Assembly (NCBI GenBank): GCA_902595595.1
Contig: CACJQX010000001.1
Coordinates: 177,102-241,101 of the forward strand
DNA length: 64,000 nucleotides
Source: an uncultured Pelagibacteraceae bacterium
GTDB lineage: Bacteria > Pseudomonadota > Alphaproteobacteria > Pelagibacterales > Pelagibacteraceae
Reading direction: 5' to 3'
Of the stretch, positions 20,029 through 29,974 are shown piece by piece. A program made the translations under genes and the position numbers. Below the pieces are notes generated by a model. The model searched no databases, was not told the origin of the DNA, and saw only the letters and a program-made list of their open reading frames with translations. The first letter of the stretch is position 1. The number at the start of each line of letters is the position of its first letter.

Positions 20029-20892
20029 ATGAACTTTAAACATAAATATTTTTTCCTGTTTCCAGGTTTATTTGTGTTGATAGGAATATTAATTTTTCCA
20101 ATTATTTTCGTAGTTAGATTAAGTTTGTCAGGATGGAATAGTTATAATCCTGGATTAGATTACATAGGTTTAGAAAATTACATAAGATTATTTACTGATG
20201 ACCCAAGATTCTGGGAATCATTTTTTAGATTGAGTTTTTTATCAGTTACAACAGTTATTTTGCAATACGTAATAGGTTTTGCTTTGGCGCATATGGTTTG
20301 GAAAGATATTAAATTTAAAAGATTTTTTAGAGTTCTTTTTTTAGTTCCAATGATGACAACCCCAGTGATCATGACGGTTATTTGGAGAACATTTTTTCAC
20401 GAGTCTCTTGGACCAGTAAATGATTTGTTGTCAGTTTTTGGGGTAGCTCCCAAGTGGTTGACAGATCCTGTTATTGCAAAATTTACAGTTATTATAGTTG
20501 AGGTATGGCAATGGACACCATTTATGTTTTTACTTTTATTAGCAGGGTTATTGTCACTACCTAAAGAACCATTTTTAGCTGCTGCGATTGATGGTGCTAG
20601 CCCAGTTAGAAAATTTATTTATGTAACATTTCCATTGATGGCTCCCATCTCAATTGGAGCAATAATTATAAGGTTAATTGAGGCATCAAAGATTATGGAT
20701 ACAGTTTATGTACTGACTTCAGGTGGACCAGGTACCTCTACAGAAACTTCAAGTTTTTATATCTTTATTAAAGGACTGAGAGAATTTCAGATGGGTTATG
20801 CAGCGTCGATGTCATTTACTTACTTAATAATTATGATCATAAGTCTCACCATTATAGCAAAAGTACTAACGAAGGTTTTATTAAAAGAATAG
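20029..20892 (+). CDS. ABC sugar/polyol transporter permease
   Basis: Multi-TM with EAA-type loop EPFLAAAIDGASPVRKFIYVTFPLMAP. Confidence 0.92.
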   Translation: MNFKHKYFFLFPGLFVLIGILIFPIIFVVRLSLSGWNSYNPGLDYIGLENYIRLFTDDPRFWESFFRLSFLSVTTVILQYVIGFALAHMVWKDIKFKRFFRVLFLVPMMTTPVIMTVIWRTFFHESLGPVNDLLSVFGVAPKWLTDPVIAKFTVIIVEVWQWTPFMFLLLLAGLLSLPKEPFLAAAIDGASPVRKFIYVTFPLMAPISIGAIIIRLIEASKIMDTVYVLTSGGPGTSTETSSFYIFIKGLREFQMGYAASMSFTYLIIMIISLTIIAKVLTKVLLKE

Positions 20893-20895
20893 AGT

Positions 20896-21744
20896 ATGAA
20901 TAAATTATATATTTTTTTAAAATATTTTTTTATTGTCGTTTGGACAGTATTTGTGGTTGCTCCTTTTCTTTGGGCTCTCACAACATCTTTTAAAGATTTC
21001 CAGTCTGTTAATGGGGGAGTAACATATATTCCATGGGTCGATTTTGAACCTAATTTAGAAGGGTGGAAGGTTTTAATTAAATCACCAGCTAAAGGTGGAG
21101 TAGATATAATTGAACCATATTTTAATAGTTTGTTTGTAACTTGCACTGCAAGTTTAATTAGTATTATTCTTGGAACATTGTCTGCTTATGCATTATCAAG
21201 ATACACATTTAAGGCAGGGTTTGTAAAAAATAATGACATTACTTTTTTCTTTATCTCACAAAGAATTATGCCACCGATTGTTTTATCAATTCCATTTTTT
21301 TTATTTTTAAGTTCAATAAATTTATTAGATAGTCTAACCGGGCTAATTGTTGTTTATATAGTTTTATTAATGCCAATAGCGGTTTGGATTATGGTGGACT
21401 TTTTTAATAAAGTTCCAAGAGAAATTGACGAGACAGCTCTAATTGATGGTTGTAATCCTTATCAAGCATTTTTAAAAGTGGTATTACCAAATTCAATACC
21501 AGGTTTAATTGTAGCAGGAATGTTTTGCATAATTTTTGGATGGATTGATTTTTTCTTTGCTTTTATTTTAACATTTACAGAGGTGCAGTTATTACCTGTT
21601 AAAATAGTTGCATTAAATTCATCAGTAACTCCTTGGTGGAGCTTATCTGCATCAGCTTTAGTTTCAGTAGCACCATTAATTATTGTTGCGTTCATAGTTG
21701 AACGATATTTATCAAAAGGAAATTTATCAGGAGCTATTAAGTAA
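20896..21744 (+). CDS. ABC sugar/polyol transporter permease
   Basis: Multi-TM with EAA-type loop VPREIDETALIDGCNPYQAFLKVVLPNSIPG. Confidence 0.92.
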   Translation: MNKLYIFLKYFFIVVWTVFVVAPFLWALTTSFKDFQSVNGGVTYIPWVDFEPNLEGWKVLIKSPAKGGVDIIEPYFNSLFVTCTASLISIILGTLSAYALSRYTFKAGFVKNNDITFFFISQRIMPPIVLSIPFFLFLSSINLLDSLTGLIVVYIVLLMPIAVWIMVDFFNKVPREIDETALIDGCNPYQAFLKVVLPNSIPGLIVAGMFCIIFGWIDFFFAFILTFTEVQLLPVKIVALNSSVTPWWSLSASALVSVAPLIIVAFIVERYLSKGNLSGAIK

Positions 21745-22823
21745 TGGATTTAGTTGCAAATAATTTATCATACAAACCAGATGATCAATATCATTTAAAC
21801 GAGGTATCCTTTAATTTTAAAGAAGGAAATTTATATACAATTTTAGGAAGAACCTTATCAGGAAAAACAACTCTATTAAAAACAATAGCTGGTCTTTTAA
21901 CACCGGATAGTGGTGAAATTGAATTTGATGGTAAAAATTTCTTAAAAATTCCTGTCTGGGAAAGAAATGTAGCAATGGTTTATCAGCAATTTATAAACTA
22001 TCCTCATTTAAATGTTTTTGAAAACATTGCCTTTCCTTTGAAACAAAGAAAAATAGATAAAAGTATTATTAAAGAAAAAGTAATGGACGCTTTAAAATCT
22101 GTAGGCTTGTTAGGTTATGAAAATAGAAAGATTCAAGAGCTTTCTGGAGGGCAGCAACAAAGGGTTTCGCTTGCAAGATCTTTAGTCAAAAACGCTAAAA
22201 TACTGTTGCTAGATGAGCCATTGGTAAATTTAGACTATAAATTGAGAGAGCAACTTAGAGAAGAGTTTAAGAACCTATTTTCTAAAGGGTTAGCAGATGA
22301 AACAATATTAATTTATTCAACTACTGACCCAAGAGAAACTATGGAATTAAATGGTGAAGTTATAGTTTTAGATGAAGGCAAGGTCTTACAAGTTGGTCCA
22401 GCAAAAGAAATATTTGAAAACCCTAACTCTTTAAAAGTTGCAGAAATTTCTAATGACCCGCCAATGAATATAATCGAAGCTAAAATTTCAGATAATCAGA
22501 TTAGATTTGAAGGCATAGATGTAGAGGCTCCACAACATTTATCTAAATTAACCGAAGATGGTTTAAAAATCGGATTAAGATCTTCTGATATTGAATTAAA
22601 TGAAAATGGACACGAATTTGAAGTTGAGCTTGCAGAAATTAGTGGTTCAGAAACATTGCTACATTTAAAAAGAGGAGATACAAAAATTATAGTTTCAATA
22701 GAAGAAGTTCTTAACTTTAAAATACACGATAAAGTAAAAATTAATTTTAAAATTGATAGAGCTTATGCGTTTCATGCTGATGGAAAATTAGCATCTTCAC
22801 CTTTTGGGGGTTTGAATGGCTAA
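21744..22823 (+). CDS. ABC transporter ATP-binding protein 1 (MalK/UgpC-like)
   Basis: Walker A GRTLSGKTT, signature LSGGQQQR, Walker B ILLLDEP; C-terminal OB-like domain. Confidence 0.92.
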   Translation: MDLVANNLSYKPDDQYHLNEVSFNFKEGNLYTILGRTLSGKTTLLKTIAGLLTPDSGEIEFDGKNFLKIPVWERNVAMVYQQFINYPHLNVFENIAFPLKQRKIDKSIIKEKVMDALKSVGLLGYENRKIQELSGGQQQRVSLARSLVKNAKILLLDEPLVNLDYKLREQLREEFKNLFSKGLADETILIYSTTDPRETMELNGEVIVLDEGKVLQVGPAKEIFENPNSLKVAEISNDPPMNIIEAKISDNQIRFEGIDVEAPQHLSKLTEDGLKIGLRSSDIELNENGHEFEVELAEISGSETLLHLKRGDTKIIVSIEEVLNFKIHDKVKINFKIDRAYAFHADGKLASSPFGGLNG

Positions 22824-23889
22824 AATCGATTTAAGCAACATATCTCACTCATACAATCCAAATGATCCAAATCCTGTTTATGCTTTGAATCCTTTCTCAA
22901 TGACATGGGAAAATGGAAATAGATATGCAATTTTAGGTCCTTCTGGATGTGGAAAAACTACGATGCTTAATATTGTATCTGGCTTAGTCAGACCTTCGGC
23001 TGGAAGAATATTATTTGATAATAAAGATGTTACAGATTTAAAAACAGAAGATAGAAATATTGCTCAAGTTTTTCAATTTCCAGTTATTTATAATACAATG
23101 ACTGTTTATGAAAATTTAGCTTTCCCACTTAAATGTAGAGATTTTTCTAAAAGTAAAACGGATGAAAGAGTTAATTCAGTTGCTGAAACTTTAAATTTAA
23201 AATCTTTTTTAAATTCTCCTGCAAGAAAATTAACAGCAGACCAAAAGCAATTAATATCTTTAGGAAGAGGTCTTGTAAGAGAAGACGTTGCTGCAGTTTT
23301 AATGGACGAGCCTTTAACTGTTATTGATCCAGACTTAAAATTTAGATTAAGAAGAAATCTTAAAGAAATTAATGAGCAATATAAAACAACATTAGTTTAT
23401 GTAACTCATGATCAAAACGAAGCGATGACTTTTGCGGATAATATAATAGTAATGAGCGAAGGAGAGGTGGTTCAAACCGGTTCCCCTAAAGAACTTTTTG
23501 AAAGACCTAATACAACATTTGTTGGATACTTTATTGGATCGCCAGCTATGAACTTATTTGAAAGTGAAGTTTCCTCAAACGATAGTGTAAAAATAAACAA
23601 TAATTTAATTAAAACTCGTACAAATTTGTCAAATTTAAAAACAAAAAAAATTAAATTAGGGATTAGATCCGAATTTATTAAGATAGCACAAAACCAAAAT
23701 GAAAATTTAGTTGATGTTAATGTTGAAAAAGTTGAAGACCTTGGAAATTATAAATTAATTACAGCAAAACTTGGAGATTTTACTATTAAATCGAAAGTTA
23801 CTAGAGAGACTGAAATACCAAGCTCGAAAGTAAAGCTTCATATACCTGCGGATAGATGCTGTGTTTATGAGGATAATAAATTGATTTAG
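22816..23889 (+). CDS. ABC transporter ATP-binding protein 2 (MalK/UgpC-like, atypical signature)
   Basis: Walker A GPSGCGKTT, signature position LTADQKQ, Walker B AVLMDEP. Confidence 0.92.
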   Translation: MAKIDLSNISHSYNPNDPNPVYALNPFSMTWENGNRYAILGPSGCGKTTMLNIVSGLVRPSAGRILFDNKDVTDLKTEDRNIAQVFQFPVIYNTMTVYENLAFPLKCRDFSKSKTDERVNSVAETLNLKSFLNSPARKLTADQKQLISLGRGLVREDVAAVLMDEPLTVIDPDLKFRLRRNLKEINEQYKTTLVYVTHDQNEAMTFADNIIVMSEGEVVQTGSPKELFERPNTTFVGYFIGSPAMNLFESEVSSNDSVKINNNLIKTRTNLSNLKTKKIKLGIRSEFIKIAQNQNENLVDVNVEKVEDLGNYKLITAKLGDFTIKSKVTRETEIPSSKVKLHIPADRCCVYEDNKLI

Positions 23890-23900
23890 AAACAACCATT

Positions 23901-23920
23901 AATTGAAAATATTTTCAATT
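23901..23920. repeat. Perfect 20-bp palindrome AATTGAAAATATTTTCAATT downstream of ABC operon
   Basis: Read directly: two 10-nt self-complementary halves; terminator or operator not distinguishable. Confidence 0.7.
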
Positions 23921-24016
23921 TTAACGCTAATGGTGACAATCTGTACCTCTTTTTAGAAAGACTCTAATTTAAATCTATGTTTTAATTTTAGTAGTTAATT
24001 AACTAGAGGAGAATAA

Positions 24017-25177
24017 ATGATTAAGAATAAAAAATCATTGAAGGGTTCTAAAACTCCTTCAAGAAGAAAGTTCTTCAAAGCAGCAGCAGCAACTGGTGCA
24101 GCAGCGACAGCAGCTGTAGCAATGCCAAACCTAGCTTTAGGAGCTGGACACATTACTCTAAAGATGCAAGCAGCTTGGCCTTCAGGCGCAAACATCTTTT
24201 TTGAAATGGCATCTGATTACGCAAAAATGGTTAGCGATATGTCAGATGGTAAACTTAAAATTGATGTTCAACCAGTTGGAGCAGTTGTAAAAACTTCTGA
24301 AATTGGACAAGCAGTAAGTTCTGGGGTTGTTGATATGGGTCACTGGGTGACAGCATATTGGTACGGAAAAAATCCTGCTGCTTCACTTTTTGGAACTGGA
24401 CCATCTTACGGAATGTCATCTCAAGAAGTTATGGGATGGATGGAGTACGGTGGAGGAAGAGCGCTATATGACGAAGCTGTTAAGAGTGTAGGTTTTAACT
24501 ACTACGGTTTCTTCCATATGCCAATGCCTGCTCAGCCATTTGGTTGGTTTAAAAAGAATGTAACAAAAGTTTCTGATGTTAAAGGAATGAAGTATAGAAC
24601 AGTTGGTCTTGCGACTAACGTTTTAACTGCTATGGGAATGGTTGTAAGACAATTACCAGGTGGTGAAATTCAACCAGCTATGAAAACTGGTTTGATTGAT
24701 GCTGCTGAGTTTAACAACCCTACATCAGATTCACAGTTTGGAATGCAAGATGTCTCTAAACATTACCACTTAGGAAGTTTCCACCAGTCTCAGGAAATGT
24801 TTGAAGTGCCGATTAATAAGAAGAGATATGACAGCCTTTCACCTGCTCATCAAGCTATCTTGAAAAATGCTGCTTACGCTGCGAACTCAGATAACTACTT
24901 TAAAGCATTGGTTAGATATTCAACTGACTTAGCTAAATTAATGAATGAGCATAAGGTTAATGTTTACCAAACATCAGACGCTATCTTGGCTGAACAATTA
25001 AAAGGTTGGGATAAAGTTGTTGGTGAGTTTTCTGGTAAAGATGCTTTCTTCAAAAAAGTAGTAGACTCACAAAAAGCATACGCTAAGAGAACAATGAAGT
25101 ATCTGTTGATGAATCAACCGAACTACAAATTAGCTTATGAAAACGAGTTTGGACCAATTGAGAAAGTTAAAATCTAA
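24017..25177 (+). CDS. dctP: TRAP transporter substrate-binding protein DctP (Tat-exported)
   Basis: SRRKFFKAAAATGAAATAAVA twin-arginine signal; DctP-family 386 aa; followed by DctQ/DctM. Confidence 0.9.
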   Translation: MIKNKKSLKGSKTPSRRKFFKAAAATGAAATAAVAMPNLALGAGHITLKMQAAWPSGANIFFEMASDYAKMVSDMSDGKLKIDVQPVGAVVKTSEIGQAVSSGVVDMGHWVTAYWYGKNPAASLFGTGPSYGMSSQEVMGWMEYGGGRALYDEAVKSVGFNYYGFFHMPMPAQPFGWFKKNVTKVSDVKGMKYRTVGLATNVLTAMGMVVRQLPGGEIQPAMKTGLIDAAEFNNPTSDSQFGMQDVSKHYHLGSFHQSQEMFEVPINKKRYDSLSPAHQAILKNAAYAANSDNYFKALVRYSTDLAKLMNEHKVNVYQTSDAILAEQLKGWDKVVGEFSGKDAFFKKVVDSQKAYAKRTMKYLLMNQPNYKLAYENEFGPIEKVKI

Positions 25178-25197
25178 TTAACTTTAATAAAAATTAT

Positions 25198-25228
25198 AAA
25201 AAGGGGGTTTAAAACCCCCTTTTTTTTT
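25198..25228 (+). terminator. Strong GC hairpin with T-tract between dctP and dctQ
   Basis: AAAAAGGGGGTTTAAAACCCCCTTTTTTTTT. Confidence 0.9.
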
Positions 25229-25245
25229 AGACTAATTTAATATAA

Positions 25246-25839
25246 TTGTTGGTGATGGAAAACTTCATTAAATTTGCAGACACGCTTAGCACTTCAATGG
25301 GAAAAGCATTTTCCTGGTGCATTGTAATTTTAATGGGAGGAACAGTTTATGAAGTTGTAATGGCTTATGTATTTAATAAGCCGACTTTGTGGAATTTTGA
25401 TTTTAGTATGCAGATGTACGGAGCAATTTTAATGATGTCAGGTGCATACTGTTTAGCAACCGAGGCTCATGTAAGAGGAGACGTAATTTACAGATTATTT
25501 AAACAGAGAACTCAAGCTTGGATAGATTTAGTTTTATATTTTATATTCTTTTTTCCAGGTGTCGTTGCTTTAGCATTTTATGGATACGAATATGCAGCCT
25601 TAGCTTGGAAAATAAAAGAGACTAGTTGGAGTAGTCCAGCACAAATCCAAATCTATATGGTTAAAACTATGATACCTGCAGCTGGCACTCTATTAGTAAT
25701 TCAGGGTATTGCCGAGGTTTTTAGATCTATAATTTGTATTAAAACAGGAATGTGGCCAGCGAGAATGGTTGTTGCAGAGGAAACAGAGCAAATGTTGATG
25801 AGAACTTCTCAAGAGGAGGATAAAGAAAATGTTATTTAG
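25246..25839 (+). CDS. dctQ: TRAP transporter small permease DctQ
   Basis: 4 TM, CLATEAHVRGDVIYRLF. Confidence 0.88.
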   Translation: MLVMENFIKFADTLSTSMGKAFSWCIVILMGGTVYEVVMAYVFNKPTLWNFDFSMQMYGAILMMSGAYCLATEAHVRGDVIYRLFKQRTQAWIDLVLYFIFFFPGVVALAFYGYEYAALAWKIKETSWSSPAQIQIYMVKTMIPAAGTLLVIQGIAEVFRSIICIKTGMWPARMVVAEETEQMLMRTSQEEDKENVI

Positions 25840-27190
25840 TCTTACTAATCCAGAGGTAGCTATTTTAATGATGGGACTATTTTTGTTCGCAGTTCTTTTA
25901 GGCTTTCCAATTGCTTTTACATTAATGGCGATGGGGATTGGCTTTGGTTATTATGCTTATTTTGATGCAACAATGATGGAGCATATTTTTGATAACAGAA
26001 TTTTCCAATTATTTGTTCAAAACACATACACAGTTATGGATAATAATGTTCTTACAGCTGTACCATTATTTTTGTTTATGGGTTATTTGGTTGAAAGAGC
26101 AGGAATAGTTGCAAAACTATTTTTTGCTATAAGATTAGCTGCCCACAGACTTCCTGCATCGATGGCTGTGGCTGCTTTGATTACTTGTACTTTATTTTCT
26201 ACAGCAACAGGAATTATTGGAGCAGTTGTTACTCTAATGGGATTACTGGCGTGGCCAGCAATGGTTAAAGCTGGATATGATAAAAAATTTGCGTCAGGAA
26301 TTATTTGCTCTGGTGGATGCTTGGGTATCTTAATCCCTCCAAGTATTATGTTAATTGTTTATTCAGTAATTGCACAATTGTCACCGTTAAGACTTTTTGC
26401 AGCTGCAATATTTCCAGGACTATTATTAGCTGGTCTTTATATTGCTTACGCAGTTACAAGGGCTTGGTTAAATCCTTCAATAGCACCAAGACCACCAAAA
26501 GAAGACATCCCGCCAACAGGTGAAATTTTAAAAGAGGTACTAGTATCTTTTGTTCCTTTATTTGGATTAATAATGTTGGTTCTTGGTACAATTTTAGCTG
26601 GAATAGCAACACCAGCCGAAGCTGCAGCAGCAGGAGCATTTGGGGCTTTAATTTTATCCTGGTTTTATAAAACTTTAAAATGGCAAAATTTCAAAGAGTC
26701 AGTATTTTTAACTGCCAAAACAACTGCAATGATTATGTGGTTGTTTATAGGTTCTTGGACTTTTTCATCTGTATTTTCTTATCTAGGTGGTCATGAAGTA
26801 TTTGAACATTTTTTCACATCAATAAATATTTCAACATGGCAATTTTTAGTAATCACTCAAATTATAATTTTCCTTTTAGGCTGGCCTCTTGAATGGACAG
26901 AAATTTTAATTATTTTCGTGCCTATATTTTTACCCCTGCTAGAAGTATTTGGAGTTAATCCATACTTCTTTGCTATGTTAATTGCATTAAATCTTCAAAC
27001 ATCCTTTTTAACTCCACCGATGGCAATGTCAGCATATTATTTAAAAGGCGTTCAAAAAACAGCTGTGGAACTTTTAGATATATTTAGAGGTATCATGCCA
27101 TTTTTAGCAATTGTTATTTTTGCAATGTTTTTGATGTATATGTTTCCAGGAATAGCTCTATGGTTACCAGAATTATTATTTGCACAGTAA
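25829..27190 (+). CDS. dctM: TRAP transporter large permease DctM
   Basis: GIIGAVVTLMGLLAWPAM, SGGCLGILIPPSIMLIVY, LNLQTSFLTPPMAMSAYYL. Confidence 0.93.
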   Translation: MLFSLTNPEVAILMMGLFLFAVLLGFPIAFTLMAMGIGFGYYAYFDATMMEHIFDNRIFQLFVQNTYTVMDNNVLTAVPLFLFMGYLVERAGIVAKLFFAIRLAAHRLPASMAVAALITCTLFSTATGIIGAVVTLMGLLAWPAMVKAGYDKKFASGIICSGGCLGILIPPSIMLIVYSVIAQLSPLRLFAAAIFPGLLLAGLYIAYAVTRAWLNPSIAPRPPKEDIPPTGEILKEVLVSFVPLFGLIMLVLGTILAGIATPAEAAAAGAFGALILSWFYKTLKWQNFKESVFLTAKTTAMIMWLFIGSWTFSSVFSYLGGHEVFEHFFTSINISTWQFLVITQIIIFLLGWPLEWTEILIIFVPIFLPLLEVFGVNPYFFAMLIALNLQTSFLTPPMAMSAYYLKGVQKTAVELLDIFRGIMPFLAIVIFAMFLMYMFPGIALWLPELLFAQ

Positions 27191-27197
27191 AAATTAA

Positions 27198-28526
27198 ATG
27201 ACCAATATATTTTCTTTGAAGGCTGAAGAGCTTGTTTCAAAAATTAAAGATTCACAACTTACATCTGTTGAGCTTTGTGAAAGATATATTGAGAGAGTAG
27301 AAAAATTTGAAAAAGATGTAAAAGCTTGGGCACATTTTGATAAAAAACTTTTACTAGAAAAAGCTGCAGAGGCTGATGAATACAGAAGATCAGGAAAACC
27401 TACGGGACCTTTGCATGGTATTCCTGTAGCTGTAAAAGATATTGTTGGAACAGTTGATATGCCAACAGAATGTGGAACAGTTATCAGGAAAGGAAAATCT
27501 TATTCACAAAATGCAGAAATTATCGATTTGCTTTTAGCAGCTGGTGCAATTGTAATGGGCAAAACTGCTACAGCTGAATTAGCTTATCTTGGTCCTCCTA
27601 AAACAACCAATCCACATGATCATTCTAGAACTCCGGGCGGTTCATCAAGTGGTTCTGCTGCTGCTGTCGCATCATTTATGGCACCTTTATCAATAGGATC
27701 TCAAACTGGTGGCTCGGTTATAAGACCAGCATCTTACTGTGGTGTTGTTGGGTACAAACCAACTTATGGACTTATTTCAAGAAATGGAGTGCTTAAAACT
27801 TCTGAAAAATTAGATCACATTGGTTTATTTGGTAAAACAGTTGAGGATGTAGCTCTACTTGCAAAAGTTTTAATTAAAAAAGATAAATTTGATACTGCAA
27901 CTGTTTACTATTCGGCTGATGGTATACTTGAAGAAACAAAAAAAGGGCCATTATTTGAGCCAAAATTTATTTTTTATAAAACAGATCATTGGAAAAATAT
28001 TGAAAAGAAATCTAGAGAAGCTTTTGAATATTTTATTAAATCTTTTAAAAAAAATATCGAAATTTTTGACACCCCATCTTATTTTAAAGACATTCATAAG
28101 TATCATCAAATAATTTATGAAACAGATTTAGCAAACAATTTTGGATTATATTATAAAAAGTATAAAAAAAAATTATCTAAACCCATGCAAGATGCCATTG
28201 TCAAAGGCAATAAACATTCAGCAAAAGAGTATGCAGAAGCCGTAGATTTTATGAAAAGAAGTTATGAGTCTTATGAAGAAGTATTTGAAGATTATCATGG
28301 GGTATTATCACCATCTAGTCCAGGTGTTGCTCCTAAAAGCTTGAAGAGTACTGGCTCTGCTGAATTCAATAAAGTATGGTCTTATTTAGGAACTCCATGC
28401 ATTTCTCTTCCACTTTTACAAGGAGAGAGTAAAATGCCATTAGGTGTTCAATTAATTGGTGCAAAATATGATGATCATAGATTTTTAGGTGTTGCTAATT
28501 GGCTAGAAAAAGAATGTAATAATTAA
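27198..28526 (+). CDS. Amidase (amidase signature family, GatA-like)
   Basis: TPGGSSSGSAAAVASFMAPLSIGSQTGGSVIRPASYCGVVGYKPTYG. Confidence 0.92.
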   Translation: MTNIFSLKAEELVSKIKDSQLTSVELCERYIERVEKFEKDVKAWAHFDKKLLLEKAAEADEYRRSGKPTGPLHGIPVAVKDIVGTVDMPTECGTVIRKGKSYSQNAEIIDLLLAAGAIVMGKTATAELAYLGPPKTTNPHDHSRTPGGSSSGSAAAVASFMAPLSIGSQTGGSVIRPASYCGVVGYKPTYGLISRNGVLKTSEKLDHIGLFGKTVEDVALLAKVLIKKDKFDTATVYYSADGILEETKKGPLFEPKFIFYKTDHWKNIEKKSREAFEYFIKSFKKNIEIFDTPSYFKDIHKYHQIIYETDLANNFGLYYKKYKKKLSKPMQDAIVKGNKHSAKEYAEAVDFMKRSYESYEEVFEDYHGVLSPSSPGVAPKSLKSTGSAEFNKVWSYLGTPCISLPLLQGESKMPLGVQLIGAKYDDHRFLGVANWLEKECNN

Positions 28527-28703
28527 ATGCAAAAATTTACAGTATTTTTAGGAACTTTACTTGCAACTGCATTTCTAGTTGGCTTGGCTACCACTTTAAC
28601 AAGATCAACTATGATTGGTTTTTTCGATGTTTTGCCAGTTTATATATTGATGGCAATCGCAATCTTCATGATGATCTATGAAGCTTTTTTTGACAAAAAA
28701 TAA
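28527..28703 (+). CDS. Small hydrophobic protein, 58 aa, two TM segments (absent from supplied track)
   Basis: MQKFTVFLGTLLATAFLVGLATTLTRSTMIGFFDVLPVYILMAIAIFMMIYEAFFDKK; ATG immediately after amidase stop. Confidence 0.6.
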   Translation: MQKFTVFLGTLLATAFLVGLATTLTRSTMIGFFDVLPVYILMAIAIFMMIYEAFFDKK

Positions 28704-28830
28704 TTTTATTTAATCCAAAATTTACTACCTCAGATTGTAATACAATACTTTAAAGTTATTTTAATCTAGACTTAAACGTACATTTGTAATTTACTCTGTA
28801 CAGTTAATTAACAAAGAAGAGGAGATACTA

Positions 28831-29955
28831 ATGATTAAAGAAAAAAAATCATTGAAGGTTTCTAGATCACCTTCAAGACGTAAGTTCTTTAAAACTGCAG
28901 CTGCAACTGGTGTTGCTGCTGTTGCTTTATCTGCTCCAGCTGTTGCCAAAGAAAGAGTCGAAGCTTCTATGGTAGCTACTTGGCCTAGAGATTTTCCAGG
29001 CCTAGGAACTGGGGCACAAAGACTTGCTCAAAGATTAAGCGATATGAGTGACGGTAGAATTCAAGTTACTTATTATGCTGCTAACGAAAGGGTAAAAGCA
29101 TTTGACTCATTTGACGAAGTTGCATCTGGTAACTCTCAAATGTATCATGGTGCTGATTACTACTGGGTTAAAAAACACCCTGCATTTGGATATTTTACTG
29201 CAGTTCCATTTGGTTTCACATATGCTGAAATGAATGCGTGGTTAAAATTTGCTGGTGGACAAGAATTGTGGGATGAATTGACTGATGATTTTGGAACACA
29301 AAGTTTTGCAGCTGGTAATACTGGAGTGCAAATGGGTGGTTGGTTTAACAAGAAAATTAGATCAGCGAATGACTTTAAAGGTTTAAAAATGCGTATGCCT
29401 GGATTAGGTGGACAAGTACTTGGAAAACTAGGTGGTTCTCCAATTTCACTTCCTGGTGGACAAATTTATGAAAACCTTGTTTCAGGTGCAATTGATGCAA
29501 CAGAATGGGTAGGACCTTGGAATGATGAGGCTATGAAGTTCCAAGAAGCTGCTAAGTATTATTACTATCCAGGAATGCATGAACCAGGATCTACACTAGC
29601 TTGTGGAGTGAACAAATCTTGGTTTACTAGTTTGTCAAAATCAGATCAGTTAATTATTAAAACTGCATGTGATTGGGCTGACACAACTACAATGGCTGAA
29701 TACAATGCTAAAAACGGAGCTGCACTAGCGCGATTAGTTAACGAAAGTGGAGTTAAACTAGAGAAGTTTAACGATAAAGTTTACGATGCTTTCGCTAAAG
29801 GTGCTGCTGAAGTTTTCGATGAAGTTCAACAACATAGCGCTCTTGCTAAGAAAGTACATGCTGCCTTTGTTAAAGGTCGTAAGGAAATTGGTGCTTGGAC
29901 TAACTTGTCTGACGGGCCATATGTTGCTCAAAGAAATAGAGCATTAGGAGTATAA
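28831..29955 (+). CDS. dctP: TRAP transporter substrate-binding protein DctP (Tat-exported, second copy)
   Basis: SRRKFFKTAAATGVAAVALSAPAVA; AAGNTGVQMGGWFNKKI..., TRAP SBP layout. Confidence 0.9.
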   Translation: MIKEKKSLKVSRSPSRRKFFKTAAATGVAAVALSAPAVAKERVEASMVATWPRDFPGLGTGAQRLAQRLSDMSDGRIQVTYYAANERVKAFDSFDEVASGNSQMYHGADYYWVKKHPAFGYFTAVPFGFTYAEMNAWLKFAGGQELWDELTDDFGTQSFAAGNTGVQMGGWFNKKIRSANDFKGLKMRMPGLGGQVLGKLGGSPISLPGGQIYENLVSGAIDATEWVGPWNDEAMKFQEAAKYYYYPGMHEPGSTLACGVNKSWFTSLSKSDQLIIKTACDWADTTTMAEYNAKNGAALARLVNESGVKLEKFNDKVYDAFAKGAAEVFDEVQQHSALAKKVHAAFVKGRKEIGAWTNLSDGPYVAQRNRALGV

Positions 29956-29974
29956 TTTAATTCTAATTATTACT

